From positions 2,997 through 11,755 of the forward strand of contig PLTL01000172.1 in the NCBI GenBank assembly GCA_003164475.1: a stretch of 8,759 nucleotides of DNA, written 5' to 3'. Made by a program: the position numbers and the translations under genes. Origin of the DNA: Candidatus Dormiibacterota bacterium (GTDB lineage Bacteria > Chloroflexota > Dormibacteria > UBA8260 > Bog-877). Each line of letters begins with the position of its first letter. The stretch's first letter is position 1. The notes beneath the pieces are model-generated. The model was given only the letters and a program-made list of their open reading frames with translations, was not told the origin of the DNA and searched no databases. Positions 1 through 5,830 of the stretch are shown here, piece by piece.

Positions 1-479
1 TGGGGATGCGGGTGGTCGAGGACTCCGAGACCCTGGCGCTGCTGCCCCACCGGACCCTGGCGCTCCTCGCCGATCGCGCCGTCGAGGCCGAGACCGTGCC
101 CCGGCTCACCCACCGCCACATCGAGGTCCTCTCCATCGTGGTCTTTGCCCGCCAGGCGACCCGGCGGCGAATCGACGAGGTCCGGGGCGTCGACTCCGCC
201 GAGACCGTCTCCCAGCTGGTGGAGTGGGGGCTGCTCCGCCGAACGGGCCGCGACCTCACGGACAGCCGCGCTCACCTCTACCAGGCCACCGCCAAGCTCC
301 TGGAGGTGACCGGCGTCACCTCCCTGGACGAGCTGCGCGGCCGGCTGCTCGGGATGGTCGACGGCGATGAGCGGGCGCTCGACCACCCCACCACCTCCGC
401 GTCCGGAGAGCCGGAGGGTCCTCCGGCACCGGGTTCGGTCGTCAGCGAGGAGCGGCACGCTCTTGCTGGTGATTCGTAG
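1..479 (+). CDS. scpB: Segregation and condensation protein B, ScpB (5' end outside window)
   Basis: ScpB binds ScpA (kleisin) and SMC in the cytoplasmic condensin that compacts and segregates the chromosome. The reading frame is already open at base 3, so the first Met in view (base 6) is probably internal. The visible part matches the second half of ScpB: a strand-turn region (MRVVEDSETLALL), then the second winged helix with the family pattern LTHRHIEVLSIVVFARQATR followed by RIDEVRGVDS (family: LxxxxLExLAIIAYxQPVTRxxIexIRGVDS), then LVEWGLLRRTGR and a LYQAT...LLEVTGVTSLDEL ending. The first winged helix must lie upstream of the window. About 35 residues after the conserved core are low-complexity (Gly/Pro/Ser/Glu) and look disordered. 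The stop is TAG at 477-479. Many genomes place scpA before scpB and a pseudouridine synthase gene after it; no such downstream gene is present here. Family assignment is by recalled motif pattern. Confidence 0.88.
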   Translation, partial: GMRVVEDSETLALLPHRTLALLADRAVEAETVPRLTHRHIEVLSIVVFARQATRRRIDEVRGVDSAETVSQLVEWGLLRRTGRDLTDSRAHLYQATAKLLEVTGVTSLDELRGRLLGMVDGDERALDHPTTSASGEPEGPPAPGSVVSEERHALAGDS

Positions 480-482
480 CGG

Positions 483-503
483 GGAGGATTGGGCTCAACC
501 TCC
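483..503 (+). terminator. Hairpin just after scpB stop (possible terminator)
   Basis: Four bases after the scpB TAG there is an inverted repeat: GGAGG-(A bulge)-TTG, loop GGCT, CAA-CCTCC. This gives eight base pairs with one bulged A. It is well placed to end the scpB transcript or protect its 3' end. No T-run follows (the next bases are TGCGTACCC), so it is not a canonical intrinsic terminator. Confidence 0.35.
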
Positions 504-661
504 TGCGTACCCGCTTCGGCTGTTGTTAGCGCTCGCGGCAACGTCAGTGGAACGCGCGGGCGGACGGGCGTACCATCGGTCGGCACCGGCGGCCATGCAC
601 GGTTCGGCAGGTGTCGGTTCGGTGAGCCGGAGGACGGCGTGGCTGGTGGTTGGCTGAAGGT

Positions 662-679
662 GGACGGGACGGACGGGAC
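662..679. repeat. 9-bp direct tandem repeat, two copies
   Basis: GGACGGGAC occurs twice head to tail (662-670 and 671-679), followed by another GG. It lies in non-coding or weakly coding sequence after scpB. Two copies are too few to infer a function; it may be simple slippage in GC-rich DNA. Confidence 0.5.
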
Positions 680-756
680 GGTGCCGCCGCCCGGGCCCTC
701 GGACGGAGCGCAGCTATCCGTGCTGGACGGCGGCGCTGCTGCGCGAGGCCCGGGCG

Positions 757-927
757 GTGCTACGTAAGCTCGACGTCCTCGTCGCTGCCGCCAGGGCGGC
801 TGACGACCCGGCTCACGCCGACATCGCGGCCCTACGCCATGGTTGCGAGCGCCTAGTCAGCCAACGAGGGTCGCCGGCATCAAGCGGCTCGTCGACCGGG
901 GGCGGTGCAGGACAGCCCGCAATCTGA
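757..927 (+). CDS. Possible small protein of 56 residues (hypothetical)
   Basis: This GTG-started frame runs to TGA at 925-927. It begins VLRKLDVLVAAARAADD and continues PAHADIAALRHGCERLVSQ, a predicted amphipathic helical pair, then ends in a Ser/Gly-rich tail. Across the helical part, codon positions 1 and 3 are GC-rich while position 2 is AT-richer, the pattern of genuine genes in high-GC DNA; the overlapping frames do not show it. A GAGG at 745-748, eight bases before the GTG, could be a ribosome binding site. The same frame is open back to 658 without an ATG, so the segment could instead be the 3' remnant of a decayed or frameshifted gene. No family recognised. Confidence 0.28.
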   Translation: MLRKLDVLVAAARAADDPAHADIAALRHGCERLVSQRGSPASSGSSTGGGAGQPAI

Positions 928-1141
928 CGGCACGTCCCCGGAATGGCGGGCGGACTCCGGAAACCGTTTGCGCCGTTTCAGGAGGGGTCGGGCCCAACCC
1001 GCGACGGCGGAGCCAGGCCTACAAACGCGGGCGTCTTTCGCCCCAGGGTGGTGATGGCGCAATGGGACGTGCGCGTCTCACACGAGGAACGATGGTGCAG
1101 CAGAGCGGTGGGCAGTCCCCCACAGGGCACTGGAGACAGCG

Positions 1142-1147
1142 GATAAT
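1142..1147 (+). promoter_or_regulatory. Candidate -10 element for the LAL regulator gene
   Basis: GATAAT matches the bacterial -10 consensus TATAAT at five of six positions and lies 33 bp before the ATG at 1181, in otherwise very GC-rich DNA. No convincing -35 hexamer is found 16-18 bp upstream (the sequence there is C-rich). If real, the promoter is activator-dependent or weak, with a short leader. Confidence 0.25.
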
Positions 1148-1165
1148 GCGCGCGCTGTCACCCAC

Positions 1166-1177
1166 CGTCCTCGGACG
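1166..1177. promoter_or_regulatory. Short inverted repeat next to regulator start codon
   Basis: CGTCC-TC-GGACG is a perfect five-base inverted repeat ending three bases before the ATG at 1181, just where a Shine-Dalgarno would be expected and is missing. It could act as a small operator or a translation-limiting hairpin. It is short enough to be chance in this composition. Confidence 0.25.
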
Positions 1178-1180
1178 CCC

Positions 1181-4138
1181 ATGTCAGATTCCGCGACTGT
1201 CGTCGGTCGGGATGCGGAGTTAGCACGCATCCATGCGGCCTGTGCCGCCGTGGAACGGCAGGGCGAGGTCCTCCTCATCACCGGGGAAGCGGGGTTGGGC
1301 AAGACCCGCCTGACGGAAGAGGCGGCGGCGGCGGCCTCGGCGCAGGGCTTCGCGATCGTCCCGGTCACCTGTGTCGAGGATCTCGACGCCCCGTACGGGC
1401 CCTTGGTACGTGCGATCCGGCGGCTTCTGCGCAATCAGAGCCCCAGGGACGTGGCTCAGCGCTTTCGGGGGACCGGCCGCCTCGCGGCCGGGCTCTTCCC
1501 GGAGTTCGCCGTGGCTGGCGCCCTGCCCCGTGGGCAGGTCCACAGCGAGGACCTCGACACCGGCCTGGTCGAGCTCCTGCTGAGCGGCGTCAGCACGGAG
1601 CGCAGGCTGCTCGTTGTCGTGGAGGACCTCCACTGGGCGGACCCGGACACAGCCCGCGCAGTGGCCGTCCTCGGTGCCGAAGCCGCCGCCGCGCCCGTCT
1701 GGCTCCTGGTGACCTCGCGACTGGAGGAGCTGGTGGCGGGCGACGGTCGCTCTCGCGCTCTCGGCCAGCTGCGCCATTCCGCGAGGGTCGAGGAGATCGT
1801 GCTGGAGCCCCTGGGCAGAGAGGCCACCCGCGCCCTGGTCCTGCAGGATGCCGCTGGCGCCCAGCTCTCGGAATCCGAGGTCGACGAGGTCGTGGCCCGC
1901 TGCGCGGGTAATCCCCTGTACGCGGAGGCGCTGGCCCGCGGCACCCTCTCTGCCCATCGGACGGCGCCAGGTCCCGGCGCCGCCGCGCCCCTGCCGCAGG
2001 TGCCGCTCCCCACCATCCTGCGGGATGCGCTGCTCAGCCCGGCCCGGCGCCTCTCCCCCGATGCCCTCCGTCTGGTCCGCCTGGCTGCCGCGGCCGGGGA
2101 GCGCGTGGATCCGCTGCTGCTCACCGACGCGGGAGGATGGGCGTGGGAGGACGTGGCCGGCTGGTTGGAGGAGGCGCTCGCCACCCGGCTGCTCGTGGAG
2201 CTCCCTGAGCCGGAGGGCACGGTCCAGTGCTTCCGTCACGCCCTGGTCCGCGAGGCGGTATACGGCGACATTCCGGCCCGGGATCGGTGCGCGCTGCACC
2301 GGGGCCTCGGCGAGGCGCTGGCGCGACGCGCCGAGACCGTGGCGACCGACGGCGGAGCCGGAGCCCGGGCGGCCGCCGAGCACCTCGAACGGGCCGGCCT
2401 GGCCGAGAGGGCTGGGGTACTGATGCGGCTGGCCGCGCGCCGTGCTGTGGAGATGCGCGCCCTGAGCTCCGCCCAGGGCGCGTACCGGGACGCTCTGCGC
2501 CTGGCGACCGACGGGCGAGAGAGGCTCTCGCTATTGGTCGAGGCGGCCGAGGCGCTGGTCGACCACCGCGACGTCGAGCCAGAGGTGGAACGGTACATCG
2601 CGGAGGGCATCGGCCTGGCCCAGGCCCTGGGTCAACCGCTCGAGGAGGCCCGCCTCCAGATCGTCGCGGCCATCGACTTCCGCTGGAGGGATGATCCGCG
2701 CGCCGCGATGGAGCGGGGACGCCGCGCGGTAACCATGTGCGCGGGTACGGGGTCCGATCTCGAGTTGAAGGCGCGCCTGTGTCTGATCCGCATTGCCGAG
2801 TCGGACAAGGACTTCGATACCGCGGCCGCGGAGCATCCCGGTGCGCTGGAGCTGGCGCTGCGTCTCGGAAGTGCAGAGGGCGTGTTCCGACTCCACATCG
2901 CTCGGGGGAAGCTGGCCAAACCGTCCGAGGCTCTGGACTTCGCGTCCACGGCGTGCGACCTCGCCCGAGGCCTCGGGCCGGATGCCGAGCACCACGCCCT
3001 GGCCACCGCGGGTTTGTTCCTGGCCGATGTCGGCCGGATCACCGAGGCCATCGACTACACGGAGCGGGCGGTCGCCAGCGGCGCGCTGGTCGCACCGCGG
3101 GTGTCCCTCGTCTGGCTGGAGAACCTCAGCGAACTCCTCTGCATGGCCGGCCGCTACGACGAGGCCCTGGACTGCGCGGCGCGCGTGCGCAGCCACGGCA
3201 ATCCCCTGATACGGTCGGGCGCCCAGGCGGTGACCGCGGAGACCGAACTGCGCCGGGGGCACACCGAGGCCGTTCAGGCCCTGATGGCGGGGATCGAGGG
3301 CCGCGAGCTCGGCTTCGACGCTGCCGGTCGCCGACTCCAGGCCCTCTGCCTCAGGGCCCGCCTGCTCTTCGCGGACGATGACCCGGCCGGCGTTCAGCTG
3401 GCAGGCGAGGCTCTCCGGGACATCGAGCGCCGGTGCCGTCGCCGCCTTTTCGTGGACCCGGCCCACTGGTGGATCTCCGCCGACCTGGCACGTCACCTGG
3501 CCCGCCATCGGCAGGCGGAAGCGCTGGCCGCCCTGGTCGCCCGGATCCGCCCCCTCACCGACCCCGGACACCTGCTCAATGTGGCCGCCCTCCGTTTCGC
3601 GGAGGGGCTGCTCGCCGCGGTCCGTGACCAGCGGGACCTTGCCCGCCGGTCACTCTCGGACGCCCGCGACCGGTATCGGGCCATGCCGTTTCCCGTCCAC
3701 GAGGCGGAGGCCTGCCTGGCCCTGGCCGAGGTCGACGGCATCGGGGCCCAGTACGGCGAGGCCGTCGTCAACGCCCAGCGGGCGCTGACCATCGCGCGAG
3801 ACATCGGGAGCCCACCCCTGGCCGAGGAGGCGGCTGCGATGCTGGCGTCGCTCCAACCACCCGCTCGGCGGGGGATCACGGGCAGAGACGGGGGGCTGAC
3901 CGATCGCGAGCTGGAGGTCGCGCGCCTGGTGGCCGCCGGGCTCTCCAACGAGAGGATCGCGACCCTGCTCTGCCTGAGCCCCCACACGGTTGCCCACCAC
4001 GTCTCCCATATTCTCGACAAGCTGGACCTGGGGAATCGCGCCGCGATCGGGCGCTGGGTTGGAGAGCACGTCGTCGATGGGGGTGGGGACCCGGCGCGAT
4101 TCCGGCGCAGCTCTCGCGCGGAAGCCGACCCCGCATAG
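1181..4138 (+). CDS. LAL-type LuxR-family ATPase transcriptional regulator (985 aa)
   Basis: This is a large ATP-binding regulator of the LuxR (LAL/MalT-like STAND) class, a cytoplasmic DNA-binding switch thought to be driven by ligand and nucleotide. Seen directly: an N-terminal VVGRDAEL entry motif (residues 7-14); Walker A GEAGLGKT (35-42); Walker B LLVVVED followed by LHWADPD (143-156), the 'HWAD' signature of this group; an Ala/Leu/Arg-rich helical middle (about 400-890) consistent with TPR-like repeats; and a C-terminal LuxR helix-turn-helix from LTDRELEV (906-913) through GLSNERIA and SPHTVAHHVSHILDKL to about 960. Length is normal for the class (about 870-1100). The start at 1181 fits the domain start, although no clear Shine-Dalgarno precedes it. 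The gene stands 134 nt before a run of small same-strand genes, which are its most likely targets. The effector cannot be predicted. Confidence 0.93.
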   Translation: MSDSATVVGRDAELARIHAACAAVERQGEVLLITGEAGLGKTRLTEEAAAAASAQGFAIVPVTCVEDLDAPYGPLVRAIRRLLRNQSPRDVAQRFRGTGRLAAGLFPEFAVAGALPRGQVHSEDLDTGLVELLLSGVSTERRLLVVVEDLHWADPDTARAVAVLGAEAAAAPVWLLVTSRLEELVAGDGRSRALGQLRHSARVEEIVLEPLGREATRALVLQDAAGAQLSESEVDEVVARCAGNPLYAEALARGTLSAHRTAPGPGAAAPLPQVPLPTILRDALLSPARRLSPDALRLVRLAAAAGERVDPLLLTDAGGWAWEDVAGWLEEALATRLLVELPEPEGTVQCFRHALVREAVYGDIPARDRCALHRGLGEALARRAETVATDGGAGARAAAEHLERAGLAERAGVLMRLAARRAVEMRALSSAQGAYRDALRLATDGRERLSLLVEAAEALVDHRDVEPEVERYIAEGIGLAQALGQPLEEARLQIVAAIDFRWRDDPRAAMERGRRAVTMCAGTGSDLELKARLCLIRIAESDKDFDTAAAEHPGALELALRLGSAEGVFRLHIARGKLAKPSEALDFASTACDLARGLGPDAEHHALATAGLFLADVGRITEAIDYTERAVASGALVAPRVSLVWLENLSELLCMAGRYDEALDCAARVRSHGNPLIRSGAQAVTAETELRRGHTEAVQALMAGIEGRELGFDAAGRRLQALCLRARLLFADDDPAGVQLAGEALRDIERRCRRRLFVDPAHWWISADLARHLARHRQAEALAALVARIRPLTDPGHLLNVAALRFAEGLLAAVRDQRDLARRSLSDARDRYRAMPFPVHEAEACLALAEVDGIGAQYGEAVVNAQRALTIARDIGSPPLAEEAAAMLASLQPPARRGITGRDGGLTDRELEVARLVAAGLSNERIATLLCLSPHTVAHHVSHILDKLDLGNRAAIGRWVGEHVVDGGGDPARFRRSSRAEADPA

Positions 4139-4219
4139 CCAGATCTGCCCATCCCGTGGGCCGGGTCCCCGCTCGCCGGCCGCCAGAGATGGCCAGTTCT
4201 CACGATGACGGCCCGCCGC

Positions 4220-4250
4220 ACCGTCGGTACCGTCGGGTGCACATCCGACG
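4220..4250. promoter_or_regulatory. Direct repeat plus hairpin ahead of the small-gene cluster
   Basis: ACCGTCGG occurs twice (4220-4227 and 4229-4236). CGTCGG of either copy can pair with CCGACG at 4245-4250: with the second copy as a six-base stem (seven with a G-T pair) and an eight-base loop, with the first as a longer-loop alternative. The element ends six bases before the strong ribosome binding site of the 4273 gene. It could be an operator for the upstream LuxR-type regulator or a leader structure affecting translation. This is inferred from position and symmetry only. Confidence 0.3.
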
Positions 4251-4256
4251 TTCGAC

Positions 4257-4265
4257 AGGAGGAGG
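4257..4265 (+). promoter_or_regulatory. Strong ribosome binding site fixing the start at 4273
   Basis: AGGAGGAGG lies seven bases before the ATG at 4273. The same frame is open further upstream (possible start near 4156), but that would add 39 Arg/Pro/His-rich residues before the zinc-finger, so this site decides in favour of 4273. Confidence 0.85.
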
Positions 4266-4272
4266 CCCGTCC

Positions 4273-4806
4273 ATGAGGTGCATGTATCACCCGGATTCTC
4301 CGGCTCAGGCACTCTGCCAGACGTGCCAGAAGGGGCTGTGTGCACGGTGCGCCACCGCCTACAAGGTTGACGGCTGCTGCCCCGACTGCCACGTGACCCT
4401 CATCCGCGAGCTCCGGAGCACGGCGATCGGCGGGCTGATCAAGGGCTGCGTCCTGGGTCTTGTGCTGGCCATGCTGACAGTGCTCAACGGCCACGGGGGC
4501 GGGCGGATCGGAAGCTTCGTCGTCTTCTTCTACGTTGGCCTCGCCCTCTACTGGGGACGCCACACCCTGCAGCGCCTGACCAAGCGCTGGGGCGGCGTGG
4601 CTCTCCTCGTCGGAGCCGCCCTGACCAGTGAACCGGGGCTGTGGGCCTTCGCCGGTGCGCTCTTCGGCGTGTTCCTCTGGGGCCTCATCGGTTTCTTCTC
4701 CGCCCCCGTCGAGATCTGTCTGGCGATCCTGCGGCTGGTGCACCTCAAGGAGGTCGACGCCCAAGTCCGCATTACCCGATCGCAGCTTGGAACCGTTGGA
4801 TCCTGA
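4273..4806 (+). CDS. B-box-like zinc-finger integral membrane protein (177 aa)
   Basis: The N-terminus carries a compact cysteine/histidine cluster: C3, H6, C15, C18, C23, C26, C35/C36, C39 and H40. The pattern C-x2-H-x8-C-x2-C-x4-C-x2-C-x8/9-C-x2-C resembles the bacterial B-box-type zinc finger found before membrane domains. After it come about four hydrophobic segments: roughly 52-71, 79-95, 108-143 (probably two spans around a short loop) and 144-156. The tail is short and charged. The expected topology puts the zinc finger in the cytoplasm and the rest in the membrane. Such proteins are frequent in Chloroflexota and Actinomycetota and mostly have no assigned function; some are fused to rhomboid proteases, but no catalytic GxS or late His motif is evident here. 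It is the first gene of a tight cluster, 19 nt before the next. Confidence 0.82.
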   Translation: MRCMYHPDSPAQALCQTCQKGLCARCATAYKVDGCCPDCHVTLIRELRSTAIGGLIKGCVLGLVLAMLTVLNGHGGGRIGSFVVFFYVGLALYWGRHTLQRLTKRWGGVALLVGAALTSEPGLWAFAGALFGVFLWGLIGFFSAPVEICLAILRLVHLKEVDAQVRITRSQLGTVGS

Positions 4807-4825
4807 GAGAAGCGGGAGCCGGACC

Positions 4826-5281
4826 ATGGACGCGCACGACTCTCCCTCCTCCGGTGAGGCAATCGCCGGCGAGCGCGGGGGGTTACCGGGGGCGGCGGGG
4901 GCCGGGAGCAGCAGCGACGGAGGCGGCTTTCTGGATCTGGAAAGTCGCCGCCACGCTCCCGGCGTCTCGCGAGCGCCGCTCGCCCCGGTGACGTCCCCAG
5001 AGGGGCTCCCCGGTCCGCTCCCAGCGGCCGCGGATGCTCCCCCGGTGGCCCTCGCCGACCCGAGACGGACGGGTCGACCCTCGGCCTGTTGGAGCTGCGG
5101 CACCGGAACGCCAGCGGGCAGGACCTTCTGCACGCAGTGCGGAGCACCGCTCCGATGCCGGACGCCCACCGGACCCAGCGCGGGACAGCCCGCCGGCCTC
5201 CCCGACACGGCATCTGTCCCTTGTCACACGAACGTGAGAGGTGAGGAACCCATTGTTTCGCCAGTCGGGCACCTCTCCTGA
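4826..5281 (+). CDS. Disordered protein with a single zinc ribbon (151 aa)
   Basis: Residues 1-85 are rich in Gly, Ala, Pro, Ser and Asp and look disordered. Residues 88-105 hold one zinc ribbon, C88-W-S-C91-x10-C102-T-Q-C105 followed by GAPL, of the common bacterial 'zinc-ribbon domain' type. Two more Cys (111, 133) lie in a low-complexity tail. There is no membrane segment. The ATG at 4826 was chosen because GGGAG (4814-4818) precedes it by seven bases and it lies 19 nt after the previous stop; the frame is open further upstream but overlaps the previous gene. The position between two membrane-protein genes suggests a cytoplasmic partner or adaptor, which is an inference. The same ribbon layout recurs at the end of the 7128-8207 protein. 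Confidence 0.68.
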   Translation: MDAHDSPSSGEAIAGERGGLPGAAGAGSSSDGGGFLDLESRRHAPGVSRAPLAPVTSPEGLPGPLPAAADAPPVALADPRRTGRPSACWSCGTGTPAGRTFCTQCGAPLRCRTPTGPSAGQPAGLPDTASVPCHTNVRGEEPIVSPVGHLS

Positions 5282-5299
5282 CAGGGTGAGGTCGAATTC

Positions 5300-5830
5300 A
5301 TGAAGAGGTTCAGCCTGAACCACCGCTCGCGGCGAATCCTCCTGGGCACGGCAATCTTGCTGGTCATTGGTGGCATCGCGCTGGCCGCACGCACGGCGGC
5401 GACTGCGCCAAGACAAAGAGGAACGTTCGCCGACCAGGAGGACGCTCTAATGGCGGCATGGCCTCGGCGGGGCGCCGCTCGTGACGCACGGCTCAGGAGA
5501 GAAGGCCGGCCAACACGTCCGCCCGCTGACCGATCTGAGCCCGACGGGCAAAGGGTATCGGTGAGCACGGCAACCGCAGCTACGACGATCGCCATGGCAG
5601 CCACACCCGCACCGGGAACGGCGACCCGCAGGCCAGCGGGGTATCCAGACGTATGGCAGCTCTCCGCCAACCCTGGCCCCGTCACCCGGTCAGACCGTAA
5701 TCCGGCGGCCGCCCGTCCGTCCTATCCACAGATGAGCGAGTACCAGCAACCCACGCGGCTACTGCTCCAAGGAGCACCACATGCCTCCGGGCACGCCGTG
5801 GGGGACGTGGCGGGAGTGAGGACATGTTGA
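5300..5830 (+). CDS. Small signal-anchor or secreted protein (176 aa), hypothetical
   Basis: The N-terminus is basic (MKRFSLNHRSRR) and is followed by a hydrophobic stretch at residues 13-30, typical of a signal anchor or uncleaved signal peptide. The rest is Ala/Pro/Arg/Thr-rich with no recognisable domain and is probably disordered outside the membrane. GGTGAGG (5285-5291) sits eight bases before the ATG, and the previous gene ends 18 nt upstream, so the start is well supported. Beyond about residue 40 codon choice is less biased than in the neighbours (many A- or T-ending codons), so the C-terminal part may be fast-evolving or the frame may be disrupted. Its last seven bases overlap the start of the next gene. 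Function unknown. Confidence 0.55.
   Translation: MKRFSLNHRSRRILLGTAILLVIGGIALAARTAATAPRQRGTFADQEDALMAAWPRRGAARDARLRREGRPTRPPADRSEPDGQRVSVSTATAATTIAMAATPAPGTATRRPAGYPDVWQLSANPGPVTRSDRNPAAARPSYPQMSEYQQPTRLLLQGAPHASGHAVGDVAGVRTC
5763..5776. repeat. Inverted repeat TGCTCC-AA-GGAGCA
   Basis: Perfect six-base arms separated by two bases, placed so that the right arm contributes to an AAGGAG ribosome-binding-like sequence ahead of a 12-codon ORF (5781-5819). Pairing would hide that site. It lies within the 3' part of the 5300-5830 frame. Confidence 0.4.
5781..5819 (+). promoter_or_regulatory. Possible 12-codon leader ORF before the stalk-protein gene
   Basis: AAGGAG at 5769-5774 stands six bases before an ATG that opens MPPGTPWGTWRE and stops at 5817-5819, four bases before the ATG at 5824. 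Good spacing and the immediate approach to the next start are compatible with a leader peptide or translational coupling. It overlaps the end of the 5300-5830 frame in another phase. Could be chance. Confidence 0.22.

Larger units (their letters stand above)
480..1180. other. Gene-poor stretch between scpB and the LAL regulator
   Basis: About 700 bp without a convincing normal-sized gene. Open frames here (for example 489-767, 650-856 and 843-1223) translate to Arg/Pro/Gly/Ser-rich sequence with no recognisable motif and look like GC-driven shadows. The one frame with a codon pattern like real coding DNA is a short one at 757-927, listed separately. Other items are a 9-bp tandem repeat (662-679), short hairpins at 1029-1043 (GGGCG/CGCCC, loop TCTTT) and 1108-1123 (GTGGG/CCCAC), and the regulator's upstream region. 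I recognise no tRNA, rRNA, tmRNA, RNase P or known riboswitch core. Confidence 0.6.

Noticed and set aside
1029..1043. GGGCG-TCTTT-CGCCC hairpin as a terminator or riboswitch
   Set aside because: Only five base pairs, no T-run after it and no surrounding conserved riboswitch core that I recognise.
843..1223. 126-codon plus-strand frame before the regulator
   Set aside because: Highly basic, motif-free translation with no ribosome site; it overlaps the regulator start.
1220..2383. 387-codon open frame on the minus strand
   Set aside because: Antisense to the NTPase domain containing intact Walker A and B motifs; no recognisable protein features.
2531..3571. 346-codon open frame on the minus strand
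   Set aside because: Antisense to the helical-repeat part of the regulator; Gly/Arg/Gln-rich shadow translation without motifs.
4156..4272. Upstream extension of the B-box-like gene by 39 codons
   Set aside because: It adds Arg/Pro/His-rich sequence with no motif. AGGAGGAGG seven bases before 4273 and the Cys cluster starting at residue 3 fix the shorter start.
3493..5208. 571-codon open frame on the minus strand
   Set aside because: It is antisense to the regulator's C-terminal region and two small genes that have clear motifs and ribosome sites. Its translation is Arg/Pro/Ser-rich with no domain, as expected for a GC-driven shadow.
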